This document shows positions 19,621 to 30,434 of a stretch of 32,531 nt of DNA, in pieces. This DNA comes from Nemertoderma westbladi (taxonomy: Eukaryota > Xenacoelomorpha > Nemertodermatida > Nemertodermatidae): contig JAUCBJ010001222.1 in NCBI GenBank assembly GCA_032718475.1, positions 1 through 32,531 on the forward strand, read 5' to 3'. Below the pieces are notes generated by a model, which did no database searches, was not told the DNA's origin, and was given only the letters and a program-made list of their open reading frames with translations. The position numbers and the translations under genes were made by a program. Position 1 is the first letter of the stretch, and each line of letters starts with the position of its first letter.

Positions 19621-20655
19621 TCGACCTTTGTGACGGTCACGGCGATGTTCTATGCTTTAATGTTAGCTTGGCTTTGACTTTCACACACATGTGTAGAAGA
19701 GTGGGTAACTTTAAGGAAAATAAATTCAATATCATTGAGTTTAATCGATAAATTGAGTTGGACATAGAAGCCATTGACTTCAACACTGTGAATACACTTG
19801 ATTCCATTATTTATGCATATATCTTTTCATTGTCACAACTTAATCGCATTATGAAACAATTTCGTCAATTGAAGTCCATAAAACGCCAAAGGTAGAAAAA
19901 AAATAATAATTTGCACAAGGCCTACTGAGAAGGCCATTTTCGTTGAGGCGTTTTTTCCGCGCTTTTAGCCGCGTTTTCTGACACGCTTCCATGACCTTTC
20001 CTTTGGAACCCAGAATTCACTATAAATACAGTACGAAGAATAACGGCGCAACTGGTGCAATATAATATCGACACTAAAAGAAAGACACTATATTCAGTAA
20101 TGGTGTAGGAATGTTAAGGTTCTAATTTCTAATTTATTTTGATATACTTGACTTGACATGCTAGACTTGACACCAGCACTACCACCCCCCATCATAATAC
20201 CGTCCCAGGCCTAGAATCCGAATATTTACCAACTCGCAGGGTTGGCAAATCAGCGTACTTAATGACGTCGCTACATTGTGCTACATAAACCGTTCTAGAA
20301 TGCCATTGGCTGGACTCCAAAAAAATCGACTATTATAATTATGAAATTGGTTATCCTGAAGATTACTTAGATGATTGACAATTATCGGGCTTTTTGTAAT
20401 AGCTGATGGTTCCTGTGGGAGCATTATTGGCACATCTTAGTTAAATCAACTTTGTCAAGTCAAGTATGTCAAGTCAATTATGTCAAGTAGAATAAGCTAA
20501 GTCAAATACTGTATGTCAAATAAAGTACAGTATGTTAAGTAAATATAACCAGCCAACAATCTAAAAAATATGATTTTCAGTCTGGTACAGTAGGCTAATA
20601 TAAATAGGCTTAATGCATAATATGTCAGGGCTTAGAAAAAATGCGACTGATAGCA

Positions 20656-20734
20656 AAACTTTCCGCGATATGAAGACAAGCTTTGTATGTGACGACGTCA
20701 CATACAAAGCTTGTCTTCACATCGCGGAAAGTTT
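20656..20734. repeat. Near-perfect palindrome 1, 39-nt arms
   Basis: Arms 20656-20694 and 20696-20734 are reverse complements with one mismatch (CGATATG against CGATGTG) around a single central A at 20695. DNA cruciform or a long RNA hairpin would form. No flanking duplication recognised. Confidence 0.95.
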
Positions 20735-20793
20735 AAAAATAAATCTAACGGGTTACAAATACGTCGTATTTGTAACCCTTTAGATTTATTTTT
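20735..20793. repeat. Near-perfect palindrome 2, 29-nt arms, abutting palindrome 1
   Basis: Arms 20735-20763 and 20765-20793 are reverse complements with one mismatch (CTAACGGG against CTAAAGGG) around a central T at 20764. It starts on the base after palindrome 1 ends and has unrelated sequence. Confidence 0.95.
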
Positions 20794-21230
20794 TATACGA
20801 AAGGCGTTTTAACAACACCGATTGGAGAATTTGTTACATTATATATTCCTATATATAAAATGTCGACTTGGATTATTTGTGGCGTATTTGTGACTTTAAA
20901 TGTTTATTTTTTCCTACCTTTGGCATTTCATCGACTTAAATTGACGAAATATAGTGGTGACAATGACAAAATGTATACATAAATAATGTAGAAATCATAG
21001 CCTGTTTAAGTGATCACTTTACTTGACTTAAAGTTGACGTACTTAACTTAGCATATTTGACTTCTTTTGGCAGAAGAATTTCAAGTCAAGTTTGTGTATG
21101 TCAAATCAAGTATGAGAATTGAATTATATCAACTGAAGGATGACAAAGCCAAATGGGGTATATTTCAAGTCAATGCAATGTCAAGTCAAGTATGTCAGGT
21201 AAAGTCAAGTCTCTGGCGATTGACTTTACG

Positions 21231-22119
21231 TATCATTGTTTACGTATCAATGTTTACGTATCATCGTTTTTTTACATAGGCCTACTACAGTATGTAATGT
21301 AACTTGTTGGTCGTCAAAACATAATTTTATTAACGTCTGAAATGAAATTGTATGTTCAATGTTCGCATGTTTACCTAACGCTAACAAAGCACGGATTAAG
21401 CTTACAAGGGGAATAAATGTGTGAAGAAAGGGGAAACTGAGTGACATGAGAGTTTATATCGTAAGTTCCCGTTTCATTCTTGCTGGTTGGTGGTATTTGC
21501 GCATCGATTTTCCCTTGAAGTAGGTTAAATATTTCTTGCGTATATCCCCCCCCCCCCTTCCCATTTGAAATTGTCAGGTTATATAGTGATATAGGGTTTT
21601 AATAAAACAAAATATATCAAACTTGGTTGTGAATTAATAATTAAATAATAAATAAACAGAAACACAGAATAATCGGAATGTATAGTAGGCCTACAGTAGT
21701 TTTGCACTACTGTATATACAGTAGGCTGATATCCTACTCAATACAACTACTCTACTTGTACAGTACTTGAAAGTCAGTAAAGTTTACCTACACTTAACAA
21801 TTTTTATTAATTATACTGTATAAAACTAACATACTGTGTTTTTTTAAAAGATCGTAAGTTTTGACGAATTTTTTCTTGACGAAAACGCTACTGTATACAC
21901 TCATTATTTTCATGCGCTTTACAAAGTATCTTCGAATGTGTACAGAACGTCAATATATATTTGGGAACGAAATCGCCACTGCATATGTAAACCGTTTTTA
22001 CATATTCAATGGGCGTAAAAGGTTCGTTATACATATATATATATATATATAGTTAGTTATGTAATTCTAGAATGCTTCGGCAATAACTACTGTAACATAG
22101 AGATATATTTTAATTACAG
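21231..22119. other. AT-rich 3' part of the intron
   Basis: No gene recognised. Poly-C at 21546-21557 (12 C), a run of TA dinucleotides near 22032-22052, a TTCTAGAA at about 22064, and the branch/acceptor region ending TTTAATTACAG before the SH2 exon at 22120. Confidence 0.6.
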
Positions 22120-22239
22120 ATGGTACCACGGTGCTATCAGTCGGACTATCGCCGAAGCTCTACTAAAGGATCTCAAGGAGTGCAGTTACTTGGTGAGAGT
22201 CAGTGAGAGCGCGAAAAAAGATTTCTCGTTATCTCTCAA
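22120..22239 (+). CDS. SHB-family SH2 adaptor, first SH2 exon
   Basis: A 120-nt exon with acceptor TTAATTACAG|A and donor CTCAA|GTAAGT. It encodes the first half of an SH2 domain: WYHGAISR at the N-terminal edge, then ECSYLVRVSES, in which the FLVR-type Arg that binds phosphotyrosine is present, and DFSLSLK. WYHGAISR...KECSYLVR is the pattern of the SHB/SHD/SHE/SHF family specifically. It takes the split codon from 5149 and passes the split codon AA|A to the next exon at 22700, so the frame is continuous. In this family the SH2 domain is at the C-terminal end of a proline-rich adaptor and recruits it to phosphorylated receptors. Confidence 0.93.
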
Positions 22240-22699
22240 GTAAGTTACCTTAGTTGTAAAGATATTAGATATACCGTAATAATAAGCGATAAAAGTGTAT
22301 CCGGTGGTATTTCACCAGCTACACAGCAGTTATTCTTCAACCGTTTGATGGACTGCTGGCCATATTCTAGAACAACTTTGCGATACTATTTTATTGCCAA
22401 ACAATAATTTAGAACAATATTTGGAATCTTGTATGACCAGCTGCAGTGGTGTGCACTGCACACTGTTGTTTTATGTTTTAAAGCGATTGTTTACATAAAT
22501 GCGGTGCAACAGTCCAAATATTGAAAGTAAATACACATTTTGGCTTAAATTGAAAATAAAAATACAAATTTTGGCCAACATGTAGAGTAAGGACGGATGC
22601 CAAACACATTTCATGCTAATTCGTTACGGTCATCAAATATTTTAAATATATTTTTTGTGTAATTCAACTTATTATAAAAGATTGATTACCTAATTGCAG
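22240..22699 (+). other. Short SHB-like intron
   Basis: A 460-bp AT-rich intron, GTAAGT...TAATTGCAG. It contains one TTCTAGAAC at about 22366; nothing else recognised. Confidence 0.85.
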
Positions 22700-22877
22700 A
22701 AGTTGTCGCGGCTATATGCACATGAAGATAGTGTGGGCCCACGGCTCCTACGTTCTGGGACAGTTCAGTAAACCCTTCCCAACTATTCCCCACATGGTTC
22801 ATCATTACAGCCTAAACAAACTCAACATTAAAGGCGCAGAGAACATGGCTCTACTGTACCCAGTTAAATGCGACTGA
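22700..22877 (+). CDS. SHB-family SH2 adaptor, last exon with stop
   Basis: Acceptor CTAATTGCAG|A; the coding part ends at TGA 22875-22877. It encodes the second half of the SH2 domain: GYMHMKIVWAHGSYVLGQFSKPF, shown here as GYMHMKI, SYVLGQFSKPF, then MVHHYSLNKLNIKGAENMALLYPV. The segments LNIKGAEN and ALLYPV match the family's characteristic LPIKGAEH..LLYPV end. Only three residues (KCD) follow, so the protein stops right after the SH2 domain, as in vertebrate members. No damage seen. The whole SH2 domain is split between two exons within a conserved region, which argues for a normal gene and not a retrocopy. Confidence 0.93.
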
Positions 22878-23027
22878 TTGACTCGCCAACATTCCTAATT
22901 CATCATATTAATTTTCATTTAAATACAAAAAACTTTCCCCTCCAATATTTGGAGAAATTTAAATTATAATTTTACCTATTTTTTTTAGGTACATTATGTT
23001 CTTTGATTTATCATAACTAGTGTTATA

Positions 23028-23033
23028 AATAAA
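23028..23033 (+). terminator. Polyadenylation signal AATAAA of the SHB-like gene
   Basis: The first canonical AATAAA after the stop at 22877, giving a 3' UTR of about 170 bases. No earlier AATAAA in that interval. Confidence 0.7.
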
Positions 23034-23224
23034 ATTGAATTGATTAATTAAGGGATTTTCTTTTTATTTTATTAAATATTAACACGGGGGTGACGTAAAG
23101 GCTTGGGTAGCTCTATCAAAAATGGATACCATCTGGAAATCAGACGTCTCTCGTCACATAAAAACCAAGTCAGCAAACGCGAAAGGAATGAACTAACGCC
23201 TGAACTGTCTCCTTGAATGACTTA

Positions 23225-23324
23225 CTACCAATCTACAACAAAAAACATTCACCGGAATGTGGAATTGAACACGGTACCTAGAGATTCCAAGCCCCACGCT
23301 CTGTCAACTGAGCCACTGGGGCTT
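23225..23324 (-). mobile_element. tRNA-derived SINE, minus strand
   Basis: On the minus strand: A box TGGCTCAGTTGACAGAG (plus 23299-23315) and B box GTGTTCAATTCC (plus 23261-23272) in a tRNA-like head whose 5' end is near 23324. The body continues to lower coordinates; its end was not determined. Different head family from the SINEs at 8166 and 24157. Confidence 0.7.
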
Positions 23325-24156
23325 AAAATCTTGAAATCCTTCGAATGTTTTCCTGTGGTTTTATGAAATTCAAGTTATAATATTAAACTTGATCACAAAT
23401 GGGGCAATTATTGTCCTGTGACGGACGTTGGATGTGGCCCAAACAAACTAAACATTCATGTAGTCAAAAAACCATCGGTTCTCGAGTGATCACTAAACTA
23501 CACGCAAAGGACTTTGGGCGAGGTTAATTTTTTTAATTTACTTAAAACAGTCTAGTAAATATTTGGAAGTTTTAAATTCTTAGAAACAAGTAAAACTGAT
23601 CTTTTCGCGATCAAGATCTCGATCAGTTGATCCCCGAGAATTCAAATTTTTAACCAAAATGTTGGCTACCCAACTAATTCGATTGTGACGAATATTTTGT
23701 AATGTTTAAATTGTTCGATACGATCAATAATTCATATTATGTGTTGATCCAACATGATCTTTACTGATCGCGGTCAAGATGTTCGGACGTCTTTAAAAAT
23801 GACCAGCTATTAAATGTGAACTCATGATGCTTACATAATGGCACCGGTGTCGATTCCTACACAATGGTTTCTCGGATATGTGATTTATATAATCCGTTGA
23901 CTTATTTATTAGATAAATCAGATCTTCTGATCACGAAATTTAGGCGACCCTATCTCGAGAGCCGGTTGGCCTGAGTAAAGTGAACGGTCCAGTGAACGCT
24001 TATTTACAATGAAAGTTTTAAAACAAAATGATTAGATGGGATTGTATATTAACTACAGTAATTAGTGTGGTCACTGAATACTTTTGTTAAATGTTCTTAC
24101 CAACGGACACCATTGAGATGTGCGGAGTTTACCAAGTCTTAGAAGTTGCTAAAGTT
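23325..24156. other. AT-rich DNA, nothing assigned
   Basis: Several GATC-rich stretches (ATCAAGATCTCGATCAGTTGATC near 23610 is partly palindromic) but no gene or recognised element. Confidence 0.5.
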
Positions 24157-24311
24157 CCACCTTGGTGTAGTGGTTGCCGCATTGAATTCACGTCTCTCCG
24201 GAGGTCGCGGGTTCGATCGTCGCTACGTGTAGTACTGCGAAGCGAACTGAGACGAAATTTAACTTGTTTCGCTTTCAGTTTCATGTCTAATAAACAAATC
24301 TATTTATTTTA
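24157..24311 (+). mobile_element. tRNA-derived SINE, plus strand
   Basis: Begins CCACCTTGGTGTAGTGG with A box TGGTGTAGTGG (24163-24173) and B box GGTTCGATCG (24210-24219), then a body ending in a TTTATTTTA tail near 24311. The first 45 bases closely match the head of the SINE embedded in the minisatellite, so the two share an origin although their bodies differ. Confidence 0.75.
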
Positions 24312-27158
24312 GTTCCCAAAAAGAAATAGTTTCATTTATAGTTTCTTAAATTTTTGCAAAATGTTAAACCCACGCAGTACAATGTGGTTCAATAATGTGA
24401 CCCATTAAGTTTTCAGAGTCTTCATGTAGCCACTTAATAAATAGTAGGTATGGATCCCTCGTTGACTCTGGGTTCATTGACTTTGTAAGTAAGAGTGATT
24501 GCTTCTTTTTCTCATAATTACTTTACAAAATTAAAAAAAAAACTGGTTGGACTGGTTCCCAGTTAGAGGCTAGGCAATAGCAAGCACGCCTTGGCATAAG
24601 GGAGCCTACAAGTATAATGAGGACTGACGGGGTATTTTAATAACTCAATTACGTTTAGATCAATTAATTAAAGACACATTTCTTAAAGCAAATAACTTGA
24701 ACTAATTAAAAACTATAATGGAATGGGGTATGGGGACTACAGCTGTATAATTTTTAAGTATGATTATTTAAATCTTATACTATAAATTTATTATAAATTA
24801 ATTTCCATTAAAAGTCATGTTGAAAATGCTGCTTTTTACCCTAATCAACATTAATTAATTAATTAATCATTAATTAATTAACTGAATTTATCTTACCTTC
24901 TCGAAGGCCACACGAAAATTCAACATGAAAATTTACAAACTTTTGCCAAACAACATGTGTACCAAGTTTGGATAGATTTCATTAAGATTTGTTATTAATG
25001 TTTAAAACTGAACACAACAGAACAACAGACACACCGATTGAATTACAGTAGTTGTACCTGTATGCTAAACTCGCTTATAGGTACGGTACATAACAATTTA
25101 CTAACAAATTCAACAAGTTAATAGCCCTACATAACAAGCTACCGTGGCCAATCAGACGTAGTGACTTTGAAAGTCACCTAGCGATGGATCCAACGCAATT
25201 TATTTAATTAATTTATTTTTATATTAATTTAACTTCTCATCTTACTTTCGATAGTTAATAATGAATTCAACCTAGGATTCACTTTCGCCTAGAAATTTTT
25301 TTACCGTAGAATAACGTAGACCAATTAGTTTTTTATATTATGTACGCATAAGCACCGAATTGCGATTGTAATGATTGTGATACTAATTATTTGGTTACAT
25401 TTTTTGAAAATTAGGACAATTTTTCAAAAAATAAGCTAAATATATGATAAAAAATTGAAATTCTAAAAACCAATTTGTCTACCTGAAAGCCCCTTAATTT
25501 CTGGTTGGAATGCAAGAACACTTGGCCTATAAAAGTAATCTGATGCGTTCTAAAATGCCACCGAGGCTTAATAGTGGTTTGTATGGATAAAATGCCTGGA
25601 CTACTACTCCTCCCAAGTAAATATCTCCATTTTCGAAAAAATTACATACCACCATCCGGGGTGACTTGATTCACTTTTTACCTGTAAGGGGGAGGGGGGG
25701 GGGGGGGGGGGGGGGGTACGCCATTTTCGGACAACTCTTCGATTTATCACTCTCAGCGTTTCAAAATTGTTTGATTTTGGCTAAAATTTGGCATATAGGT
25801 GCCTAAGATGCTATTCTACATGACAGGTCAGAAATTTTTTTTTTTCGCTATTTAATATTAGTTAATACTAGTTAACAACAAAAAAACTTGGTTGCGCTTA
25901 AAACCCTAAGGCTTTTACAGTTTTGAACCTAATCACATGAAAGTTTTTTTATATGATAGATCAAAGATGGGGCAACATAACTATCAGGCGAAATTTTGTT
26001 AAAATAATTCTGCACCGCTAGGTGGCGCTGCAAATTTATTCTAATTTTTAGGTTTTTTATAAATAGTATTAAATTTTATTAACAAAAAATTTCGAAAAGT
26101 TGCCTGATACTTTTATGCAGGGTGGCTATTTAGACACCCACAGGAAGTTTCAGACTAATTACTCAAAAATTGTAGAAATAGTAGGGTTTTGAAGTCGACA
26201 ATTTCATGAAAAAAATATTTGGAGATAATCGACCTTTCATTATACATAGTAATAGTAATTTCAATAGGATTCCCTAAATGGAAATTTACATAACTTGAAA
26301 ACTAAAAGCTATTAAATAGCGGTTTTCAGATTTGTAAACACCATTCAATGGTGCATTATAATAGATCATAAAAAAATTCCGACATATTTTGGACCAAAAT
26401 GGTGCACCCCCCCCCCCCCCCCCCCCCTTAACTGTGAATATCTTTTGAAGTTTTTAACTAATGCACTTTTTAAGGTGCTTATAGTCTAGTCGTATAGTCT
26501 ACTGGTGTTTAAAAAAAAACCAGCTGTATCAAGTCACACAACAGACACAACATATTTAGTATTCCATCGGTGACATTTTGACATTGAAAAAATGTTTATT
26601 TTTGAAAAATGCATTCTTGGCTCTAATGATCACAAATGCAAAACAATGACAAAATTTATTTTACTATTTGACAGACAATTTATCCAGACTTCATCTAATA
26701 TTGCAATTTTTTATCATAAAATCAAGCAATCAACCACAATCCGTTAAAGAAAAAAGCATATCCTGCTGTATCAAGTCACCTCAATGTATCAAGTCTCACC
26801 GGATTACGGTAACCTTATTTTTTTGGAATCAGCGCGGTCGATTACGTGAAAAAATTCGAGCAGAATTTTTGTTTCGTACTTTTCATGGAAATTACCGCTA
26901 TTTTTCAAAATAATTTTCAAATTTTCATAATAAGCATTGTTTTTTTTTCGTAGAAAATGTTTAACAGATGAACAATTGCAAAACTATAAAAACTGCTCGA
27001 ATTTTATTATTGAGCACAGTCGAAGCTTTCAATTGATGCCAAAAACTTACCAATTGGCTGAAAAATGGCGGAGAAAACTATGTTAATATGTGAGAATGTA
27101 TGTCAATATATATATTTAGCACCACGAAACCACAATACCATGCTAAGATTTTTACCAT
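24312..27158. other. AT-rich intergenic DNA with homopolymers
   Basis: No coding frame with recognisable content. (TTAA)n near 24850-24883, poly-G 25694-25716 (23 G), poly-C 26407-26427 (21 C). The phrase TATCAAGTCAC recurs at about 26527 and 26769 and in reverse (GTGACTTGAT) at about 25661, so 25.6-26.9 kb may be one worn foldback repeat. A GCACCGCTAGGTGGCGCTGC string near 26010 is a short inverted repeat. Confidence 0.5.
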
Positions 27159-27366
27159 GAGGTTTTCCTGGCCGCTGAATTCATTTCTGAGGTCAGATAT
27201 CACTTTTAATGAAATATAGTCAGTCTGTTTGTCGGTCTTTCTCTTGTCCGACAATATGTCCGTTAAATATAAATTTAATATTAATTATAATATTATTTTT
27301 TTAGACAGATAGTATGCTTTTTATTGACCTGACCAACAAACCGAACCGACAGTCAAACTGACAGGC
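27159..27366. repeat. Second copy of the TCTG repeat module
   Basis: GAGGTTTTCCTGGCCGCTGA followed by ATTCATTTCTG at 27159-27190 matches the module at 18120-18449. A GTCAGTCTGTTTGTCGGTC run (27219-27237) and the reverse-complement-like CCAACAAACCGAACCGACAG and CAAACTGACAGGC (27333-27366) flank an AT-rich centre, so this copy is also an imperfect foldback. Confidence 0.65.
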
Positions 27367-27458
27367 AGCCATATCTCGATATCTCGAATAAAATACAAAG
27401 CATTATATTAACTGTTATTATATAATTCAGGATACTGCCATGTTTATGTTTAATCTAC

Positions 27459-27464
27459 TTTATT
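27459..27464 (-). terminator. Polyadenylation signal AATAAA, minus strand
   Basis: TTTATT on the plus strand, 143 bases beyond the stop of the minus-strand gene at 27607-28488, suitably placed for its 3' end. Confidence 0.5.
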
Positions 27465-27606
27465 TACAACAAAAACACTAACTGGTAATTTGTAAATGGT
27501 AGCCATGGTAATTAAATAAACAATTCACTATTATTTGTAGAAAACAAAGCGCAAATATAAAATATGGTGCAGTTGCCTGTATGTGTAAGTAGTTTATGGC
27601 TGGATG

Positions 27607-28488
27607 TCATAGGAAAGTTTGCGAGTCTTGCGAAACAGATGTTGGAAAAAAGCAATCAATTTCGTCGACCATCATATCGGTGGTCGCATTGCTTCCATTG
27701 GTGTCCTCGGGCTCGCCTTTATCGGGTTCCTCATTACGGTTACCGTAGACACCGACAGAGAGTTCCTCCACCCCGGGTGCTGGCAACAATAACGCCTCTG
27801 GCGGCCGCCACAGAACCATCTCCAGTCTGGGGGAACCGATAATCCGCGAGGCGATTGATTCGGGAATCACGTCGGGTTGGGGGGAGAAATTAACGTTGGG
27901 ATGGAGTCGGAGAGTGAGATCGCAACGGGATCGCAAGCTGTCCCAGTCCGTGTCACACTCCTGTTGAGTATCTACAGTATCAGATCTATGCTCAAGAGGT
28001 TGTACGCCGTTAAATTCTAATTCATCGAGGCTCAATGTTCTAAAATGCGATGCCATGCGGTTGTCTGTAACGTGGACTTTGTTTGTGGGTTCGGCGTCAA
28101 CCGGGGTATCTGTTTGTTTACGTTTGCGTTCGCTGGAAGTCCTACAAGAGGGAGAAGGGTGCAGGACTGGGGGAGATGAGGTGGCGGGGTTGAGAAAACA
28201 TTGGGGTGAAGATTGGAGGGTGCAGGGTGTAGCTAGTTGGGGGTGGAAGCCCCAGGGTTGGAATGGTGGTTGAATGAGGGTACCGGTACCAGATGAGATC
28301 GGGGGTAGGATGTAGTCAGTAGAGGATGGGGTGGAGGGGTGCAGGGTATAGTCTGTATATAATGGGTTGACAGGGTGGATGGAATTGGTAGAGGAAGGTG
28401 TTGGTGTTATGAGGTTGGAAGTACCGGTATTATTAGTGAGAGGGTGCGTAGTGATGAAATAAGGATCGGAGAATCTGATATGAGCCAT
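27607..28488 (-). CDS. HCFC1R1-like protein, candidate
   Basis: A 293-residue single-exon frame with ATG at 28488-28486 and G at +4. Residues 1-118 are low-complexity, rich in Ser/Thr/Pro with repeated TPSST and HP motifs. RKRKQ (121-125) could be a nuclear localisation signal. NRMASHFRTLSLDE (143-156) and MVLWRPPEALLLP (224-236) resemble two conserved stretches of the small vertebrate host cell factor C1 regulator HCFC1R1 (ENMATHFSQLSL and LLLWRYPGSLIPEAL, recalled and not searched). That protein binds host cell factor and affects its nuclear export. The HCF-binding motif (D/E)HxY is not present in obvious form (EHRS at 166-169 is the nearest). The C-terminus is acidic. The open frame is more GC-rich than its surroundings, which supports a real gene. 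Function uncertain. Confidence 0.5.
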   Translation of the reverse strand: MAHIRFSDPYFITTHPLTNNTGTSNLITPTPSSTNSIHPVNPLYTDYTLHPSTPSSTDYILPPISSGTGTLIQPPFQPWGFHPQLATPCTLQSSPQCFLNPATSSPPVLHPSPSCRTSSERKRKQTDTPVDAEPTNKVHVTDNRMASHFRTLSLDELEFNGVQPLEHRSDTVDTQQECDTDWDSLRSRCDLTLRLHPNVNFSPQPDVIPESIASRIIGSPRLEMVLWRPPEALLLPAPGVEELSVGVYGNRNEEPDKGEPEDTNGSNATTDMMVDEIDCFFPTSVSQDSQTFL

Positions 28489-28506
28489 ACCGGTAGGCCT
28501 ACCGGT
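28489..28506. promoter_or_regulatory. 18-bp perfect palindrome touching the start codon
   Basis: ACCGGTAGGCCTACCGGT is its own reverse complement and ends on the base before the ATG of the HCFC1R1-like frame. In RNA it would form a 9-bp stem at the start codon; in DNA it contains two ACCGGT sites. Role unknown. Confidence 0.6.
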
Positions 28507-30434
28507 TGTGAAGGTGCGGTAGGCCTAGTCCTACCACAGTCAGTCTTAGCAGTAGCCCAGTAGGTAGTAACTGAGTACAGGAGTAGGCCAGTAGGCCTAA
28601 GTAAAAGTAAGCTGTAATCTCTGAACCGAATCCAATAATCAGCACCGGTATGTCAGTATGTACAGTGCACACACTATGTGTATCAGTAGTTCTTTCGCAG
28701 CAACCAGGCAACAGTAATCTAATCTAACCTTGCAGCCTTGGAGAACGTTAGAGTTCGTTCAGAAACCGGTATATTATTGTATATAGCCAGACTGCCAGAT
28801 AGCTGTATAACAAAGCAATACTGCAATAGGCCTACTACTGTGTACTACTAGCAGACTAGGCCCTACTACAACTACAGTACTACCCATCTGCCCGTGGTGG
28901 CGTGGTAGATGGGTCGTAATTATCGTAATTAAATTTATCGGGTTGCGCATTTGGAATAATTAAAGGACCGGGCCTATCCCGGATTGAAAAATTGAAATCG
29001 TGCGATAGTGATAGTCGAATAATATAATATGAAACAATCAGACAATACTGCAATAGCCCAATCTGCAATCCCACCAATGCTGCAATGGAACACTGAAACA
29101 GCAGAATTAGTAATGATCACTTTGCACTTCCGGCAGTCCGGGCTTTCAGATACCTGTACTGCTGTACTGCAATATCAACAGCAAGGCGTTTTCTTTTATT
29201 ACTTTGTTCATACGGTACCCTACACACATACTGACAGAAGGTATGGTTTTTTACAATATAACATTATTGGATACTGTCAACTGTACCTACTGAACATGAA
29301 CACACATTAATATTTATAAATAATATTTAAATTTATATTATTAATATTTTTTTAATCCCCACAAAGTACGGTGGCTGAATGTGGCCAATTTCATTAATTT
29401 TTAAAATTGGAAATATAAAAAGAAATTAATTAAATAAAATTCAATATAAAAATAAATTAATGAAATATAATTAAACCAGAAAAAAATTCATGAAATATAA
29501 ATCAAACAGAAAAAAATTTATGTAATATTATTCAACCATAAAAAAAATTAATGAAATATATAACTTATATCGGTTTTAATCAAAAGTTTGAAACTACTGG
29601 TTCACTGACAGACTAGGACTGGCTTATTTTTGACTAAACTTCAGATTATTTCTAAACTTTTGACGGACTACAGTACATACTGTACGTACGAAGTTTGGTT
29701 TAATTTCATCAAGGAATGACCGAGTTATTAGCGATCAAAAATTAGACGACGGCGGCAGAGAATTCGTTAATAGTACCCCTATATGATAAGGCTTAACTCA
29801 TTTCGTGGTTCGCCCCACACATTAAGTATCAAGTCAAGTTGTTTAATCACTTCTCAGATAAAGAAGTTCGCGTGTAATCGACACGAATAATCATAAATAA
29901 AAACTATAAACATATAAACTATAAACTACGGAATAATTACCAATTGAGGGAATAATGGTTGAAAATGGTTGCTGTGTTACGGTGATGGTAGTAATATCAT
30001 GAGTTTATTGTGTACCGAGCGAGCGCAGCGAGGGAGGGTTACATGTATAAGTGAAGTAAAAGATAACGATATACAGTACCCTACAATATAGTATCTGATC
30101 TATTAATTAATTGTTGATCTATTTGGTAAAAATCAATTTTGGCTCTTAAACAGCAGTGTATCTAAAAGTGGTCAAACTCTACTGTGTATAGAATAATTTC
30201 GTTTTACTGTATATTTTGGCAGCTACCACATCCCACGATACTGTGTTGGGATACCGGGATGTCCATTCCTGGGGAGAGCTTTGAGTTTGGCTCCAAGAAC
30301 CCAAATGCTTATCTGCTCATTGGAGCAGTACTTTCTACTGTACAGAAGTGTTAGTCTTTTTGTAAACTCCAAGAAGACCAGTGGACCTTGACAGAAATGT
30401 CTGATCTTAAGGGCATAAACTCAAGAGATGGCTT
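28507..30434. other. Upstream DNA of the minus-strand gene and AT-rich spacer
   Basis: 28.5-28.9 kb is rich in GTAGGCCTA, CTACTAC and ACCGGTA strings and probably holds the 5' UTR and promoter of the minus-strand gene (a TATATA lies near 28780). From 29.3 kb the DNA is very AT-rich with repeated GAAATATAA..AAACAGAAAAAAATT strings (29.4-29.57 kb). GAGCGAGCGCAGCGAGGG near 30017 is a short GC-rich island. No gene supported. Confidence 0.45.

Larger units (their letters stand above)
18955..21230. mobile_element. TTGACTTGACATA foldback structure, about 2.3 kb
   Basis: The left side (18955-19400) is a degenerate array of TTGACTTGACATAC. The right side (about 21065-21220) is the same array in reverse (GTCAAGTCAAGTATG); further reverse units lie at 20447-20540. 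Inside the arrays both sides share, as reverse complements, a stretch containing TTCTTCCGCCAAGAGAAGTC or its variant and GTGATCACTTAAACAGGCTATG (left about 19368-19430, right about 20998-21085). This continues to ATTTCGTCAATT.AAGTCGAT (left about 19485-19512, right about 20930-20955). A second direct copy of the inner part lies at about 19800-19905. Overall an old, large foldback element or nested set of them, with no protein-coding frame. Confidence 0.65.
5150..22119 (+). other. Giant intron of the SHB-like gene
   Basis: The intron runs from the donor GTGAGT at 5150 to the acceptor TTTAATTACAG ending at 22119, about 17 kb. It contains the 30-bp minisatellite, SINEs, several foldback elements and a complete tetraspanin gene on the same strand. 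Its limits follow from the phase-consistent join of the two flanking exons, not from transcript data. Confidence 0.8.

Noticed and set aside
24091-24312. 73-codon frame
   Set aside because: It lies across a tRNA-derived SINE (A and B boxes at 24163 and 24210).
28055-28563. Plus-strand frames opposite the 27607-28488 gene
   Set aside because: Antisense shadows; composition and motif content favour the minus-strand frame.
30220-30360. Possible exon after TATATTTTGGCAG, reading like a cytochrome P450 start (PGCPFLG)
   Set aside because: Only a handful of residues agree, a stop follows soon, and the adjacent sequence is a dead LINE, so decayed element sequence is more likely.
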